From Cordilura impudica (taxonomy: Eukaryota; Arthropoda; Insecta; Diptera; Scathophagidae), in contig OY821518.1 of NCBI GenBank assembly GCA_963682025.1, positions 142,576,529 to 142,640,528 of the forward strand: DNA of 64,000 bases, in the 5' to 3' direction. Position numbers and translations under genes: made by a program. Positions 1-14,600 of the stretch are shown piece after piece. How positions within the stretch are numbered: position 1 is the stretch's first letter; every line of letters starts with the position of its first letter. Below the pieces are notes generated by a model, which was not told the origin of the DNA, searched no databases, and saw only the letters and a program-made list of their open reading frames with translations.

Positions 1-119
1 ATTATCGAGTCTTAAAATCTTAAAAAATAAATGTATAAAATGTCTGGTCTATTATCTGATTATAGCAAATATTCAGTTACACGTGTAGAATAGAATATTC
101 TCAGTACAAAACTTTATAA

Positions 120-1260
120 TAATTCCATGGAAACTATGAAAATAAATTTAAAGAGATGTTATGTATTAAACTTAAAAAAGAAATCCACTAGATATCCAAC
201 TGTAATGAATTATCTTAATCGTGAATCCCGAGATAATGTTGTTATTCGCGATATGTCTGTTGATTTTTTTTTAGCACATCTTATTCTGATGTTCAACATG
301 AATTTCAAACATAAATATATGTATTTTGCATGGAACATCAATCAATTTCATTTCCTCTTGAAAACACTTCGGATATCAAAACTAATTTAAAAACACTCAA
401 GTTTTCAACTAACGGTGGATCTGACGGTATTCCCAGCATTTTAATTAACTGCGGCCAAAGTTTGACTGTTCCATTTTATTTATTTAATCCATTAAACATT
501 TTTATTATCTTACATTATGGAAAGATTCGTAAATTATTCCCTTACTTAAATCTGGAAACAAGTCAAATATGGCTGACTATAGAGGCATAGCTAAGCTTTG
601 TGCTATTCCCAAACTATTTGAGAAATGTTTAACGGTTTATCTCTGTCATCAAGTTTCTTGTATAATCTCATGCCCACAACATGGTTTCTGTAAGGGGTAC
701 ACTTTTTTTCAAGTGAAAGCTTTGGTAAATCGTGGTTTCGTTGATGGGCAACATACCGACGTTATTTATACTTCAGTATAGCATTCGATAGAACTATTCA
801 TGTTCTTTTACTCAAAAATTTATATTTGATGGGATTTACAGCAAACAGCATAAGCTGGATAAAATCTTACTTCTTATGTATGGTGTCGCTTAAATATAAT
901 GGAATTAAATTTAAATAAATGCAAACATATGCACTTCACTAGAAAACTAGATGCATTTGGCTGTTATAAATTTCGAGATTACCAATTGGAACAGTTAAAT
1001 TATATCATGGATCTGGATGTTCTATTAGATGCCAAATTAGAGTTTGTCCAACATATTTCAATGACAGTTATTAAAGAACGGGGTGATTCGGTCAAACAAC
1101 TATACACCTCCCTAGTGAGACCAATTTTAGAATTCGGGTCTGTTATTTTGGATCCACCCCCTAACATTGGCATTGCCAAGAATGAATAGGTCCAAAAGCA
1201 ATTTCTCCTTTTTTGCTTAAGAAGTTCTCTATCCAAGTTTTGTTAGTCTGCCATATACAA
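120..1260 (+). pseudogene. Decayed jockey-like LINE reverse transcriptase
   Basis: Several short reading frames in different registers together follow the order of a non-LTR retrotransposon RT. They show a pre-RT stretch ending in a DFF-like motif near 240-280, GSDGIPS near 420, YRGIAKLCAIPKLFEK near 575-625, QHGF.KG near 680, and a C-terminal LVRPILEFGSVI near 1110-1150. Stops and frameshifts separate these blocks, and the segment with the catalytic YxDD is missing, apparently deleted between about 850 and 900. The copy is dead. Clade assignment to jockey-like elements is from general resemblance only. Confidence 0.7.
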
Positions 1261-1732
1261 CTAGACTTTCATAACTTCACCTGTAATCTTTAAAAAGCTG
1301 ACGAACAATGATTAACGTTCTGTTTTTAACCAACTTAATTAGTGGCAAATTTTCTTTTGGTCAATATCTCAATCAACGTTCCGCCATGGTCGGTCGGCAG
1401 AAAATTCTTCGAAAACAATTTTTCGAATTTTTATTTTTTTTATAATGCAGTCTTACAGACTTTTTTTCCATAGACTTAATAAATAAAATAAAAAATAGAG
1501 AAGCTAATTTAATTAGACGTAAAATTAATTAGACGTAAAAAGCAACATACTAATTTTTTATTTTATTATTATATTAATATTCTGGAAATCATTCTACTTT
1601 TATATAAATTTATATGAAAAGTTCGAAGGTTCACGACCTAGTTTACGCTTTGTTAAATTCCATAAAAACTGCAAATGCAGATTATCAAAGTTTTTCGAAA
1701 AGTAATAATTATCTTATTCTACAAATACCGGG
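1261..1732. other. Intergenic, no gene seen
   Basis: AT-rich sequence between the LINE remnant and the 3' end of Cyt-b5-r. It would contain the 3' untranslated region of that minus-strand gene. Nothing else is recognised. Confidence 0.5.
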
Positions 1733-2683
1733 CTATTTTGAACCTGGAGGCTTTAGATTAGCTTGAATTCTTAATAATTGTTTATGTTGGCCCAACAAAT
1801 GTTCCAAGTGATTACATTCTCTCAGCTCGCCTTTAAATTCTTCTAATGTTTCATAGAAAACCGGATAGAGTTGTGGTAAAATACCATGATCCAAAGTTGG
1901 AAATAAGTGATGCAAAGCATGATCCCCGAAATGTGTTAAGACTAAAAATTGCGAACCCTTTAAATCACCACGATCGATTATGGTATCGACTTGAAAAAGA
2001 CCCCAATCGCGATCTTCACGATTAGCATCACCTTCATGGTAAATTTTAGGATCGTGATGTGCAGCGTTTAAGCCAATTATACAGAAAGCCAAACTGGCTA
2101 TTGCCGTTACAAAGAGCCACTGACGCAAACACCATAAAACCGAACAATTCGAAGATAAGTACATGGACAATGGTATGGTCAGTGATATTAAGTCGTGCCA
2201 ATACATCACATTCGTTTGATTAATGGAATAAATAATTCTGAAATTAAAATAACAAAAAAATTTTTATTAAAACTTAAGATTTATTTTTGTTCTTAATTAC
2301 CTGGTAATCATCTGCAAAAAGAATGCGATAACATAGGTTATCGGTTCTGTTATCCATGAAACATATCGCATCATAAGACTTTTTAAATGGGGATTTGGAA
2401 CCCAACACAGAAATGGCTCAAATAGCGAAAGCTCCAAATCAAAATATGTATTGGGATATATGTGATGAGAAAGTGCATGTGAAATACGCCATGACACAAA
2501 GTTCATCATACTTAAATTGAATGTGTACATTTGCCAGTTATCACGTTTATGGAAGAAATTATGAGCGGTTATAACGGTCCAAACTAGAGCCGTACCAGCA
2601 AAAAGTAAACACAACAGACTATTAAATTTCGCACTCGCCATTGCAAAGATAAATGTAGCCAACAGCAAACATAAATGAATTTT
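1733..2683 (-). CDS. Cyt-b5-r: Cyt-b5-r exons 3 and 4 (desaturase domain and stop)
   Basis: Exon 3 (2683-2301, 383 nt) follows an ATTTCAG acceptor in phase 0, matching exon 2. It carries hydrophobic segments and the boxes HNFFH and SHALSHH, and ends before GTAATT. Intron 3 (2300-2238, 63 bp) ends in TTTCAG. Exon 4 (2237-1733) contains AAHHDPKIYHEG and the last box HALHHLFP, then a conserved-looking tail and a stop. No frameshift or premature stop is seen. Confidence 0.88.
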
Positions 2684-5600
2684 CTGAAATTGAATAAAAA
2701 TTAAACGATACTTTGATATTGGTTACGTTTTTATTTAATAACACGGTGTTACAAAAAAAAAAAAAAATTGTAATAAATTGTCAAAAGATCTAGTGTAGGT
2801 TGTAGATCTAGCTGAGTGTATTATATAATCGGTTTTAAAATTGCAATAGATGAATTTCATTTAAAAATCAAGATAAAACTGAAATTTTGAACCCGACCAC
2901 CTCAGATATCGATGAAATTTTGTTCATAGCTAAATTTGATCAATACAAACAAACCCTCATTTTTAGAATTGACTGTTTTGCGATTTTTTGGGCGTGGCAC
3001 AGTGGGAAATTTTTCGAAAAAACGCGAAAATGGTCGAAAAGTGCTCCATTTAAAATGCAATAACTCTGAATCGGCTGAACCGATTTCCATGATCTTGGCA
3101 TCATTAAAAAGATATTTTAACAGGCTTTATGACACGTTTGAAAAAAAAATAAAAATACACTGTAAAAAATTTTATAACAACAAGAAAATTTTAAATAACG
3201 GAAAAACCAAAAAGATCAAGAGTTTTTTTACAGTGTATTATTTTTTTAGAAAGGCTTATCCTTCACGTATACCATATCCAAAAAGTAAAATGGGTTCTTT
3301 TTTAGTTTTTTTTATATAATTTTTTAAGTAGTGTCACTTCTAGTAATTGCCATTATATTTTATATTTACAGGTAAAATAACACAGTACAACACATGATTT
3401 GCCAACTCAATTCGCTTTTATTCGCAATTGAGTAAAGGTATGAATTTAAAAAATTTACTCTACATATGCACATTCTTCGGAAAAACCCTCGATCATATTT
3501 TTTATGATTCTCAGAATTAACAAAATGGAATAAACAAAGGGTTATTTAATTTTTATGATTGCGTAAGCAAAGTAATTTTTAATTATTTGGGTTTTTCAGT
3601 TGGCTACCTGTATGACTTTTTTACAGAAATTCAACCCACATTTAAGGGTGGTCATTATTCGAAAATTTAAAACTCACACATGGTGAAACAGGTATATAGC
3701 CACCGTAAAAAAAATATGCACCCATTTATAAGTACCTGTCAGTAAACTAGTGAACAATACACAGTATAAATAGGAGTGCATTGATCGAGTTTACTCATTC
3801 AACAAGTGTCGACGAACGCGAAAATTACAAGTCCATATTTTAAAAGTGCAACGTACCGAAATTCATAATTATAAACAGTTTCGAGAAGCCAAGATATCCC
3901 ATTACAATTTTTACGTATATATTTTAAAAATTTGAGTGAATATGAATTCAAACAATAAGTAAAGATGCATAAAAATATCTAATAAGTGTTGCGCTTCGCT
4001 TCGTAAAATAAGTGAGAACGAGGCTGGAAATATAATTGAGTATTTTCCAGCTGTCGCCAACATTCATTGTAGCCGTATTTGCAAAACTTGCCGGAATACA
4101 CTGAGAAAAGCGCGCAGTCGTAATGAATCCAACGTGGAGCAGATTGAAGTCTCAAATTATTTACCAATAACGCCCAGCGATGAAATTAGCGAAGAATTGA
4201 ATGAACTTCCAACTTGTACCAGCCGTAATGCAAACATCGAAAGCAACGAACTCATTGAAAATATAAATGATCACATTATTCCGCATCTACCAAACCAAAT
4301 GACGCCTCTTAAAAGGAAATATATCAAACGAGATGCATACAGAAATAGAAAATCAGTGCAAATTTTGGAAAATATAGCAGATTCACTTGGAGCTGATCCA
4401 TTATCTGATTTGTCAGCGCAACTTGAAAACGTCAAAGCCATTTACGAAGAAATTTTGCAAAACATCAAATATCAAATAGAGAACAGCTCAAATCTTTTGG
4501 AAAAGCAAAAACTTTTATCTCTCTTACCAATCAATATGAGTCACGCAGAAATTAAAGATCGTTTTGGGGATGACTATCTCACGATTGTATCAAAAAAAGT
4601 AAAGATATCCAAAGGAATAAAACGAAGTTTGCAGATATCAATCTTTTAAAAATGAGCAGACGTAGTTTACCAACCGAAACTCCAAGCACAGTCAAATTAT
4701 TTTATGAAGATGATGAAATTAGCCGAATGATGCCAGGATCGCAAGATTCAATTACTACAAGGAAACTTACGTGAAAAAGTTCAAAAAAGACTGATGTTAT
4801 CTTCACTACGCGAATCTTACTACGAATTTAAAAAAAAAACCTTGGCCAAAGTTGGTTTTACAAAATTTACAATGTTAAGGCCAAAAAATTGTATGAAACT
4901 TGGAGTTGGAAACCAGCAAAATATCTATGTATGCACATTGCATCAGAATATGAAATTGATGTTTGAAAAAATTCGCTTAAAATCATTTTGTTTTGAAGGA
5001 GAATGCACATTTACCGACTACAAAGATGTTCTCAAATTCGTTGATTGTAATGGTGACAAACAAAAAAGCGAGTGTGCGTTTCAATGCGTGGTCACTGCTT
5101 CAAAAATTTAAATAATCTAAAAACGCATATGCTAAAACATTTTGAAAATAACCAAACTGAAGAAATAATATACAAAAAGTGGAATACAACGATTAGATGT
5201 GTTCTGGAAACGGTAACCACCAACCGAGAATCATTTGGCAAATAATATAAACAATTGTTGATGGTTTTTTTTTGTAAACATTTAAAATATGTTAGAATTG
5301 TTGAACTATTTTGTAAATGTGTAAGAATGTGAGCTGATATTTTCGCTGTTATTCGAATTATTTCAAAAACTTTCGGTACGTATTACTAGAAGTGACACTA
5401 CTTAAAAAATTATATAAAAGAAACTAAAAAAGAACCCATTTTACTTTTTGGATATGGTATAGGTGAAGGATAAACCTTCCTAAAAAAATAATACACTGTA
5501 AAAAATCCCTTGATCTTTTTGGTTTTTTCGTTATTTAAAATTTTCTTTTTGTTATAAAATTTTTTACAGTGTATTTTTATTCCTTTTTCACATGTGTCAT

Positions 5601-8600
5601 AAAGCCTGTTAAAATATCTTTTTAATGATACCAAGATCATGGAAATCGATTCAGCCGATTTTGAGTTATTGCATTTTAAATGGAGCACTTTTCGACCATT
5701 TTCGCGTTTTTTCGAAAACTTTCCCACTGTGCCACGCCCAAAAATTCGCAAAACAGTCATTTCTAAAAATGAGGGTTTGTTTGTATTGATCAAATTTAGC
5801 TATGAACAAAATTTCATCGATATCTGAGGGGGTCGGGTTCAATGCATCTCGATTTTTACATGAAATTCATCAATATACTCTCAAATTTTCGAAATATGGG
5901 GAAGAGTATTTTTTGGGACTGGCGCACTTAAACATTTGTAACCCAGTCAGTTTTTAACCGATTTCGAATTTTTAGACAATATTAATAAGTATATATACTT
6001 TCACTATACTATTAATATAAATATGTAGAGATTTTTCAATAATATTAATCATCGAATGATGTCGATGGTTTAGAATGGTCTACTTGCTCTCCTGATATTA
6101 TCCAAATAGAAAACATATCGGGATTCTCGACAGTAAAATTTATGCCGATAATCTTTAATTCATGAATGTCAATGAGCTCAAAATTTAAAACTTCAGAGAG
6201 TGGGAAGCACATGATCAAGGCCCATGAAAAATTATGTATTTTATTGCATTAAAGAAAAATGTGGAACTAAAAGTTATTAAGTTGATATTATTATACCCTC
6301 CACTCCAGTGTGCAGAGGGTATATATAAGTTTGTCATTCCGTTTGTAATAATTAGAAAAAAATTTTTGGACCCCATAAAATGTATATATTTGTGATCCTT
6401 ATAACAACCGGAGTTGATATTAGCGATGTCCGTCTGTTCGTCTGTCCGTCTGTGGAAATCAGGATGACGGCATCAATCGGGCAGCTAGGGTACTCGCTGA
6501 CAAAAAAAAATGATTCACTAGCATCCTGAAAAGTTTGTTATTTAAAATCGTCCAAATCGGTCGATTAGGGCCCGAGATTTGAATGAAGAACGAAAAAAGT
6601 CTTGAAAAACATAATTTTCTATGTTGTTCTTGTCACGATCACGCCCTGAATAGTGCAGCTACAGTGATCATTTTTAGTGGGAATGATTCACCAAATTCAT
6701 GGGAAGATTTCTATTTCAAAAATCATTAAAATCGGTGGAACAGGTCCAGGGAAATCTCTGAAAAATTAAAAAAAAAATTAAAAATATGATGTTTCTATAT
6801 TGTTCTTGTTGTTATTCTAAATGTTGTGTTGTTGTCATAGCTGGACTTGTTGTTTTTGTGGTCGTTGTGGTAATAATATAATAAAAACTAACCCTTTGCA
6901 CATTTTTTTATTAACTCTGGTAGAAAAATTTTAAAGTTTCCATTGTTTTAGCATCACTCTAAAAATTTGTTAGATCATTTCTATTATTACCACGAGCCTG
7001 CCTGCAAAATTTCAGACTGAATGGCTCACGGGAAATTGGTTAAAATCGATCCAAAATTTTTTCGACAAGCAGACACTACGAGTTAATATAAAGGGAGTAA
7101 AAATTCACCAACATCTTAAGCAAATAATGCTAAAATACCTAGTTGTTAATAAAAAAAAATAATGTATATATAGCAAAAAAAATTTTATGTATAAATTTAT
7201 TTATAAATTTATATAAACATATTAAATAATACAAATAATATACATATATTATATATGTATATCCATAACAACTGGATGTTAGAAATAAATCGGTATATTA
7301 TTTTATTTACATAAAATTCTGCAATATTTTGTCGTGGGGAAAATACATTTCTTTTGCATTAACAGAGTGTCACTTCATTTTGCTCAGCGTAACTATGCCA
7401 CAGTAGATGGCGCCACAATTTTTGTTTGTTCTAATTAGCTTTGCAATAGTTATTTCTATTTTAACATGAATGCCAATATTTTCAACTAGATATCATACAG
7501 AACAATGTTAAGAGTATACACGGGCTGGTCTTTTATTTCATACGTTTTTTCGTTATTCTTTTACAAATATGAACATAAGTTTGGCATATTAACTTTTTGT
7601 TGCTTTACAAAATAGAGTTACCGAGTTCATCAATGAGTTTTTGCTTTCAAAACAGTTCTACATAGTTATATAGAACTATTTATTATTCTGCTTTACCTAC
7701 AAAATATCTGATTGCGATTACATCTAATTTTTAAAAATTGCTTATAATTTCTAAAGCATTATTATTCACATAAATACTAAATTGCACTTTTTAAATTTTC
7801 CATTCAAATTTAAGAAAATATCAATTCTAAAAACTGGAATTAAAAATTTCTAATTATAAATTACAATTAATTGAATTTCAGAAAATCATACCAAAAATTA
7901 TAATATTAAATTTAGAAGACATCAATTGCATCTTTAATATATAAATTTTATTCGTTAAACACAAATTGAAATTCCAAAAAAAAACACCAAATACCTATGT
8001 TTACATTTAAAAAATATTAACATTCAGGAGAAATTAATAGCTTTTCAGTACCGCGATTCAGTAACTTCTTTTAGCGATAGTCGGATCGTTAAAAAAAGAA
8101 AATTGCAAAATTATCAGTAAAATTTTTAAACGATATTCGCTATTGTTAAAGTCAGCTGTTGTTGTTATCTAAACGACAACCATGTTTGTGTTGTTTATTC
8201 AATCGACAAAAACTTAAATTTTTAGGTTGAAATGTCGTCATACATAAATAAAAATCATAAAATAGTGAAAATATTTTGCTTCTATTAAAAAACTTTTTTA
8301 TATAAATAAAAAAATTAAATAGCATATTCAATTCATTATTTCATTTTCAAATAAATAAACAGAAATATTAGTAAAAAAATAGAGATATTAAACATAAACA
8401 TAAAATCATCCTGTCAAACACGAAGTAATTTGTTTTTTCTATTCTTCTTTGTGTTTTTCGCTTATTTTGACAGAGATGCCACTCCTTTACAATTTAAATA
8501 AATAGAAAAATAGATTTGTCGAATGTCGTTAAGATGTATGTACTTAGTGAATCACTTAATCCTTAGTGCAAACAACAATAGCTGTCGATATATTTTGCGA

Positions 8601-11600
8601 TTGTCGGAAAACATTAATTTAAATTCAATGAATTTTATAAAATCTCAAATGATAATTAAGAATTGCCAACGTAAAAATTGTTACATAAATAAACGCAATT
8701 TGATGAGAATGTTATTTATATAGAAATTTTCACAATTTTTTTTGGATGAATATTTGAAGTTTTTCTGAAAATAAAGATAACAAATTATTTTATTTAAAAT
8801 GTTTGGGACATTTGGTTTTTTGCGTTTGGCATCCCTAATTTGAATATTTTTTATTATAAATTTATTCTCTATGTTTTCCAAATATGGCAATATTTTAATA
8901 AAAAAATTGAGAGAGTTTTTTTTTTTGGTTATTATTTTGTTACTCCATCCGACCTATATGGCCGCAATGAAGAAATATTTGGCCAATTAAAAGAAACTAT
9001 ACAGCCATCTCCAATTAGCACGATTTAGTGCATATAGCCACTCTACACAACCATTACCTTTGCAATGGAGGTTAGGGCGAGCTATTTAATTAGCAAAAAC
9101 TAAATTAAACGAGAAGTTATGTCATATAACCGGAAACGCATGCATATAGGTCTATAACCTAAATGCATGCCGATCAGCAACCACGATGAAAAGACGAAAA
9201 CCAGCCCAAAGAATTTGCTGAAATAATTTGGTATTAAGTTTAACAAATTGTTTACTTTTTCATTTACATTTATTATCAATACTCAAACCGAAGTGGAGGG
9301 TATCAAAGATTCGGCACAGCCGAATTTAACACTCTTACTTGTTATACCCTCCACTCCAGTGTGCAGAGGGTATATATAAGTTTGTCATTCCGTTTGTAAT
9401 AATTAGAAAAAAAAATTTGGACCCCATAAAATATATATATTTGTGATCCTTATAACAACCGGTGTTGATATAACGATGTCCGTCTGTCCGTCTGTCCGTC
9501 TGTGGAAATCACGATGACGGCATCAATCGGGCAGCTAGGGTGCTCGTTGGCATAAAAAATTATTCATTAACATCCTGAAAAGTTTGCTATTTAAAATCGT
9601 CGAAATCGGTCGATTAGGGCCCGAGATTTGAATGAAGAACTAAAAAAAGTCTTGAAAAAATATAATTTTCTATGTTGTTCTTGTCACGATCACGCCCTCA
9701 ATAGGATAGCTAGGGTGATAATTTTTAGTGAGAATGATTCACCAAATTCATGGGAAGATTTCTACTTCAAAAATCATTAAAATCGGTGGAACAGGTCCAG
9801 GTAAATCTATGAAAAATTAAAAAAAAAATGAAAAACATGATGTTTCCATATTGTTCCTGTTGTTATTCTAAATGTTGCATTGTTGTCATAGCTGGACTTG
9901 TTGTTTTTGTGGTCGTTGTGGTAATAATATAATAAAAACAAACCCTTTGTACATTTTTTTGTGAACTCTGGTAGAAAATTTTAAAAGTTTCCATTGTTTT
10001 GGCATCACTAAAAAAATTTGTTAGATCATTTCTGTCATTGCCACGAGCCTGCATGCAAAATTTCAGATCGATTGGCTCACGGGAAAGGGGCTAAAAATCG
10101 ATCCAAAATTTTGTCGACAAGCAGACAGTACCAGTTAATATAAAGGCAGTAAATAAAGGGAGTAAAAGTTCACCAATAATTTAAAAAACAAATTTTTATG
10201 TATTAATTTATTTAAAGAAAAAAATAATTAAATGAAATAGTAATAATAATAAAAAAAAAATAATATACAATACAAAAAAAAAGAATATATAAATAAAATA
10301 AAATAAAGATAAATGCATTCATAGCATTATAATACATATAAAAGGTCAATGTTTTCTAACCGTAACCGTAACGAGTCAGTTGTTTTTTTTTACATGAAAA
10401 TCATTTAAAACAGTTACCGAACGTAACCGGAACGTTCCAATACTTTTCATGTGAAAAAAAGGCTGACACGTTACGTAACAGTTACATGTCGCTAACTTGT
10501 TCTTTACACAGGCTACTGCTTTTGCAGCCAACTTCAAGTCTATTTATATAGTTTCGTAAGCATAACTGATAAAATTGTTTCTATTATTTTTTGCTGTAAG
10601 TAATAAATTATAAATATACTGAATTTGCAAACTAAAATGGATACATATATTGGAGGTGCTTTAATACAAAAGAGTTAACGAAACAAAATCAAAAAAAAAA
10701 AACAACTCTACAACATCAACAATGGCAGTCATATGTTCTTCAAATAGAAAAAAAAACTGCAAGTGTGTTTTGTTGGCTACAAAACAAAAATAGTGTTGAC
10801 AATATAACAAAATATGTGAAAGAAGTTAGTGCTATGAAATATTTTATTTTGTTTAAAAAAAAAATCGCAAAATGAAAGGCTATAATTCCATTAATAATCA
10901 AAAGGCGTTAAACTAATTTATTTATTTTTACGTTGTACTAATGCATTTTAAATAAGTAAAAGTAATTGTATATTTAAATAAAAATGCATTTGTATTATAT
11001 GTTGCTGTCGTATTCAGAAAAATCAAGTAGCTGACTATACGACTACAAATGCTGCTGCCAGCAGTCGTCTATGTGTTTCATTCATGATGTTGCATTTTTT
11101 TGCGAGCAATACTTACATATATTCTAAATAAAGAAATAATAGTTCTTTTCATACTGCGAAATCTATACAAATATATGTACAAATACTATATGTCAAATTT
11201 CAAATTTGCAATAATTGATACATTTTTGAAAGTAAATTGTATAATATGAAATGTCTTTAATTTATTTCATAGAAAACAATTTTTTGAGGTGCGTGGATTT
11301 TCCATATTTACTGTTTTACTATTTTCGTAATGAGGTTAAATGAGTTAAAAAGAATTTAAAATATTTGAAAATATTAGGTGAGGATCCTCAAGATGTAATA
11401 TACGATCGGTCTAAAACTTTTCACTTAGAGCCACAGTTAAATTCGAAACAACAAAAACCCATATATTTTGTGCATAAAGTTTAATATTAAATGTGCTTTT
11501 CTAAAATGCCTATATATTTTTTCTCATTCATTTCTGACCATCTTCAATGTAAATTTACCAAAGTTTTTATACCCTCCACTCCAGTGTGCAGAGGGTATAT

Positions 11601-14600
11601 ATAAGTTTGTCATTCCGTTTGTAATTATACCCTCCACTCCAGTGTGCAGAGGGTATATATAAGTTTGTCATTCCGTTTGTAATAATTAGAAAAAAAAATT
11701 TGGACCCCATAAAATATATATATTTGTGATCCTTATAACAACCGGAGTTGATATAGCGATGTCCGTCTGTCCGTCTGTGGAAATCACGATGACGGCATCA
11801 ATCGGGCAGCTAGGGTGCTCGTTGGCATAAAAAATGATTCATTAACATCCTGAAAAGTTTGCTATTTAAAATCGTCCAAATCGGTCGATCAGGGCCCGAG
11901 ATTTGAATGAAGAACTAAAAAAAGTCTTGAAAAAATATAATTTTCTATGTTGTTCTTGTCACGATCACGCCCTCAATAGGATAGCTAGGGTGATAATTTT
12001 TAGTGAGAATGATTCACCAAATTCATGGGAAGATTTCTACTTCAAAAATCATTAAAATCGGTGGAACAGGTCCAGGTAAATCTATGAAAAATTAAAAAAA
12101 AAATGAAAAACATGATGTTTCCATATTGTTCCTGTTGTTATTCTAAATGTTGCATTGTTGTCATAGCTGGACTTGTTGTTTTTGTGGTCGTTGTGGTAAT
12201 AATATAATAAAAACAAACCCTTTGTACATTTTTTTGTGAACTCTGGTAGAAAATTTTAAAAGTTTCCATTGTTTTGGCATCACTAAAAAAATTTGTTAGA
12301 TCATTTCTGTCATTGCCACGAGCCTGCATGCAAAATTTCAGATCGATTGGCTCACGGGAAAGGGGCTAAAAATCGATCCAAAATTTTGTCGACAAGCAGA
12401 CAGTACCAGTTAATATAAAGGCAGTAAATAAAGGGAGTAAAAGTTCACCAATAATTTAAAAAACAAATTTTTATGTATTAATTTATTTAAAGAAAAAAAT
12501 AATTAAATGAAATAGTAATAATAATAAAAAAAAAATAATATACAATACAAAAAAAAAGAATATATAAATAAAATAAAATAAAGATAAATGCATTCATAGC
12601 ATTATAATACATATAAAAGTCAGTTGTTTTTTTTTACATGAAAATCATTTAAAACAGTTACCGAACGTAACCGGAACGTTCCAATACTTTTCATGTGAAA
12701 AAAAGGCTGACACGTTACGTAACAGTTACATGTCGCTAACTTGTTCTTTACACAGGCTACTGCTTTTGCAGCCAACTTCAAGTCTATTTATATAGTTTCG
12801 TAAGCATAACTGATAAAATTGTTTCTATTATTTTTTGCTGTAAGTAATAAATTATAAATATACTGAATTTGCAAACTAAAATGGATACATATATTGGAGG
12901 TGCTTTAATACAAAAGAGTTAACGAAACAAAATCAAAAAAAAACAAGTAAGAAAATTATAGTCGGTCTAGACCGACTATATGATACCCTATACCATGGTT
13001 TAGAGACCCTATCTTTCGGTCCAACTACTTCGATATAGAAAATAAGCATAAACCAAATTTGAGTGGAATTTTTATTAATTTTTTTGGCTGCAGATATGAA
13101 AAAGTTCATATCGGATGCTATATCTATAAAGGGACTAGGTCCAAAAATGGACCGATCCTGATCATGTTTGGTAAAGTCTCTTGTATTTAGCAAAAATATG
13201 TACAAACAAAATTTGAGAAGAATCAGTGCAATATTTTTGTTTTTTAATAGATTTAAGTGAAGATCGGGAAGAAGCTCTATATGGGGTCAAAGGGATCATT
13301 TTTGGACTACTCATTGGTGGATGTAATGAACGCATACAAATCCAATTTGAGTAAGATCTATATGACAATTTGGATCTTATGGCAATTTATGTCGATTTCA
13401 TATGGGTAATTTGTATGGGGGCTAGGTCTGAACATGGACCGATTCTCACCAATTTCAATAGCGTTCATCCCATGGCCGATAGAAGCTTATATACCAAATT
13501 TCATCAAAATAGATTCATATTTGCGACCTGCAGTTTGATTACAAACTTTACATGGACACACAGACGGACGGACGGACGGACATTGTTAAATCAACTCAGA
13601 AAGTGATTCTGATTCGATCGGTATAATTAAAGATGGGTCTAGGTCAAATATTTTTGGTTGTTACAAACAGCAGCACAAAGTCATTATACCCAAACCACAT
13701 AGTGGTATAGGGTATAAAAAACAACTCTACAACATCAACAATGGCAGTCATATGTTCCTCAAATAGAAAAAAAAACTGCAAGTGTGTTTTGTTGGCTACA
13801 AAACAAAAATAGTGTTGACAATATAACAAAATATGTAAAAGAAGTTATTGCTATGAAATATTTTATTTTGTTTAAAAAAAAAATCGCAAAATGAAAGGCT
13901 ATAATTCCATTAATAATCAAAAGGCGTTAAACTAATTTATTTATTTTTACGTTGTACTAATGCATTTTAAATAAGTAAAAGTAATTGTATATTTAAATAA
14001 AAATGCATTTGTATTATATGTTGCTGTCGTATTCAGAAAAATCAAGTAGCTGACTATACGACTACAAATGCTGCTGCCAGCAGTCGTCTATGTGTTTCAT
14101 TCATGATGTTGCATTTTTTTGCGAGCAATACTTACATATATTCTAAATAAAGAAATAATAGTTCTTTTCATACTGCGAAATGTATACAAATATATGTACA
14201 AATACTATATGTCAAATTTCAAATTTGCAATAATTGATACATTTTTGAAAGAAAATTGTATAATATGAAATGTCTTTAATTTATTTCATAGAAAACAATT
14301 TTTTGAGGTGCGTGGATTTTCCATATTTACTGTTTTACTATTTTCGTAATGAGGTTAAATGAGTTAAAAAGAATTTAAAATATTTGAAAATATTAGGTGA
14401 GGATCCTCAAGATGTAATATACGATCGGTCTAAAACTTTTCACTTAGAGCCACAGTTAAATTCGAAACAACAAAAACCCATATATTTTGTGCATAAAGTT
14501 TAATATTAAATGTGCTTTTCTAAAATGCCTATATATTTTTTCTCATTCATTTCTGACCATCTTCAATGTAAATTTACCAAAGTTTTTTTTATTGCAATAT

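Larger units (their letters stand above)
2849..5871. mobile_element. Mutator/Phantom-like DNA transposon with ~0.5 kb TIRs, internally decayed
   Basis: Inverted repeats at 2849-3349 and 5381-5871 match over nearly their full length. They flank about 2 kb that encodes the N-terminal half of a transposase related to the one at 37.6-38.9 kb. Very long TIRs are typical of Mutator-like elements, and the protein resembles the Phantom group. The catalytic core is absent, so the copy is non-autonomous. No clear target duplication was found. Confidence 0.65.

Noticed and set aside
2936..5827. 127- and 62-residue ORFs at both ends of Phantom element A
   Set aside because: They are translations of the inverted repeats on opposite strands, not genes.
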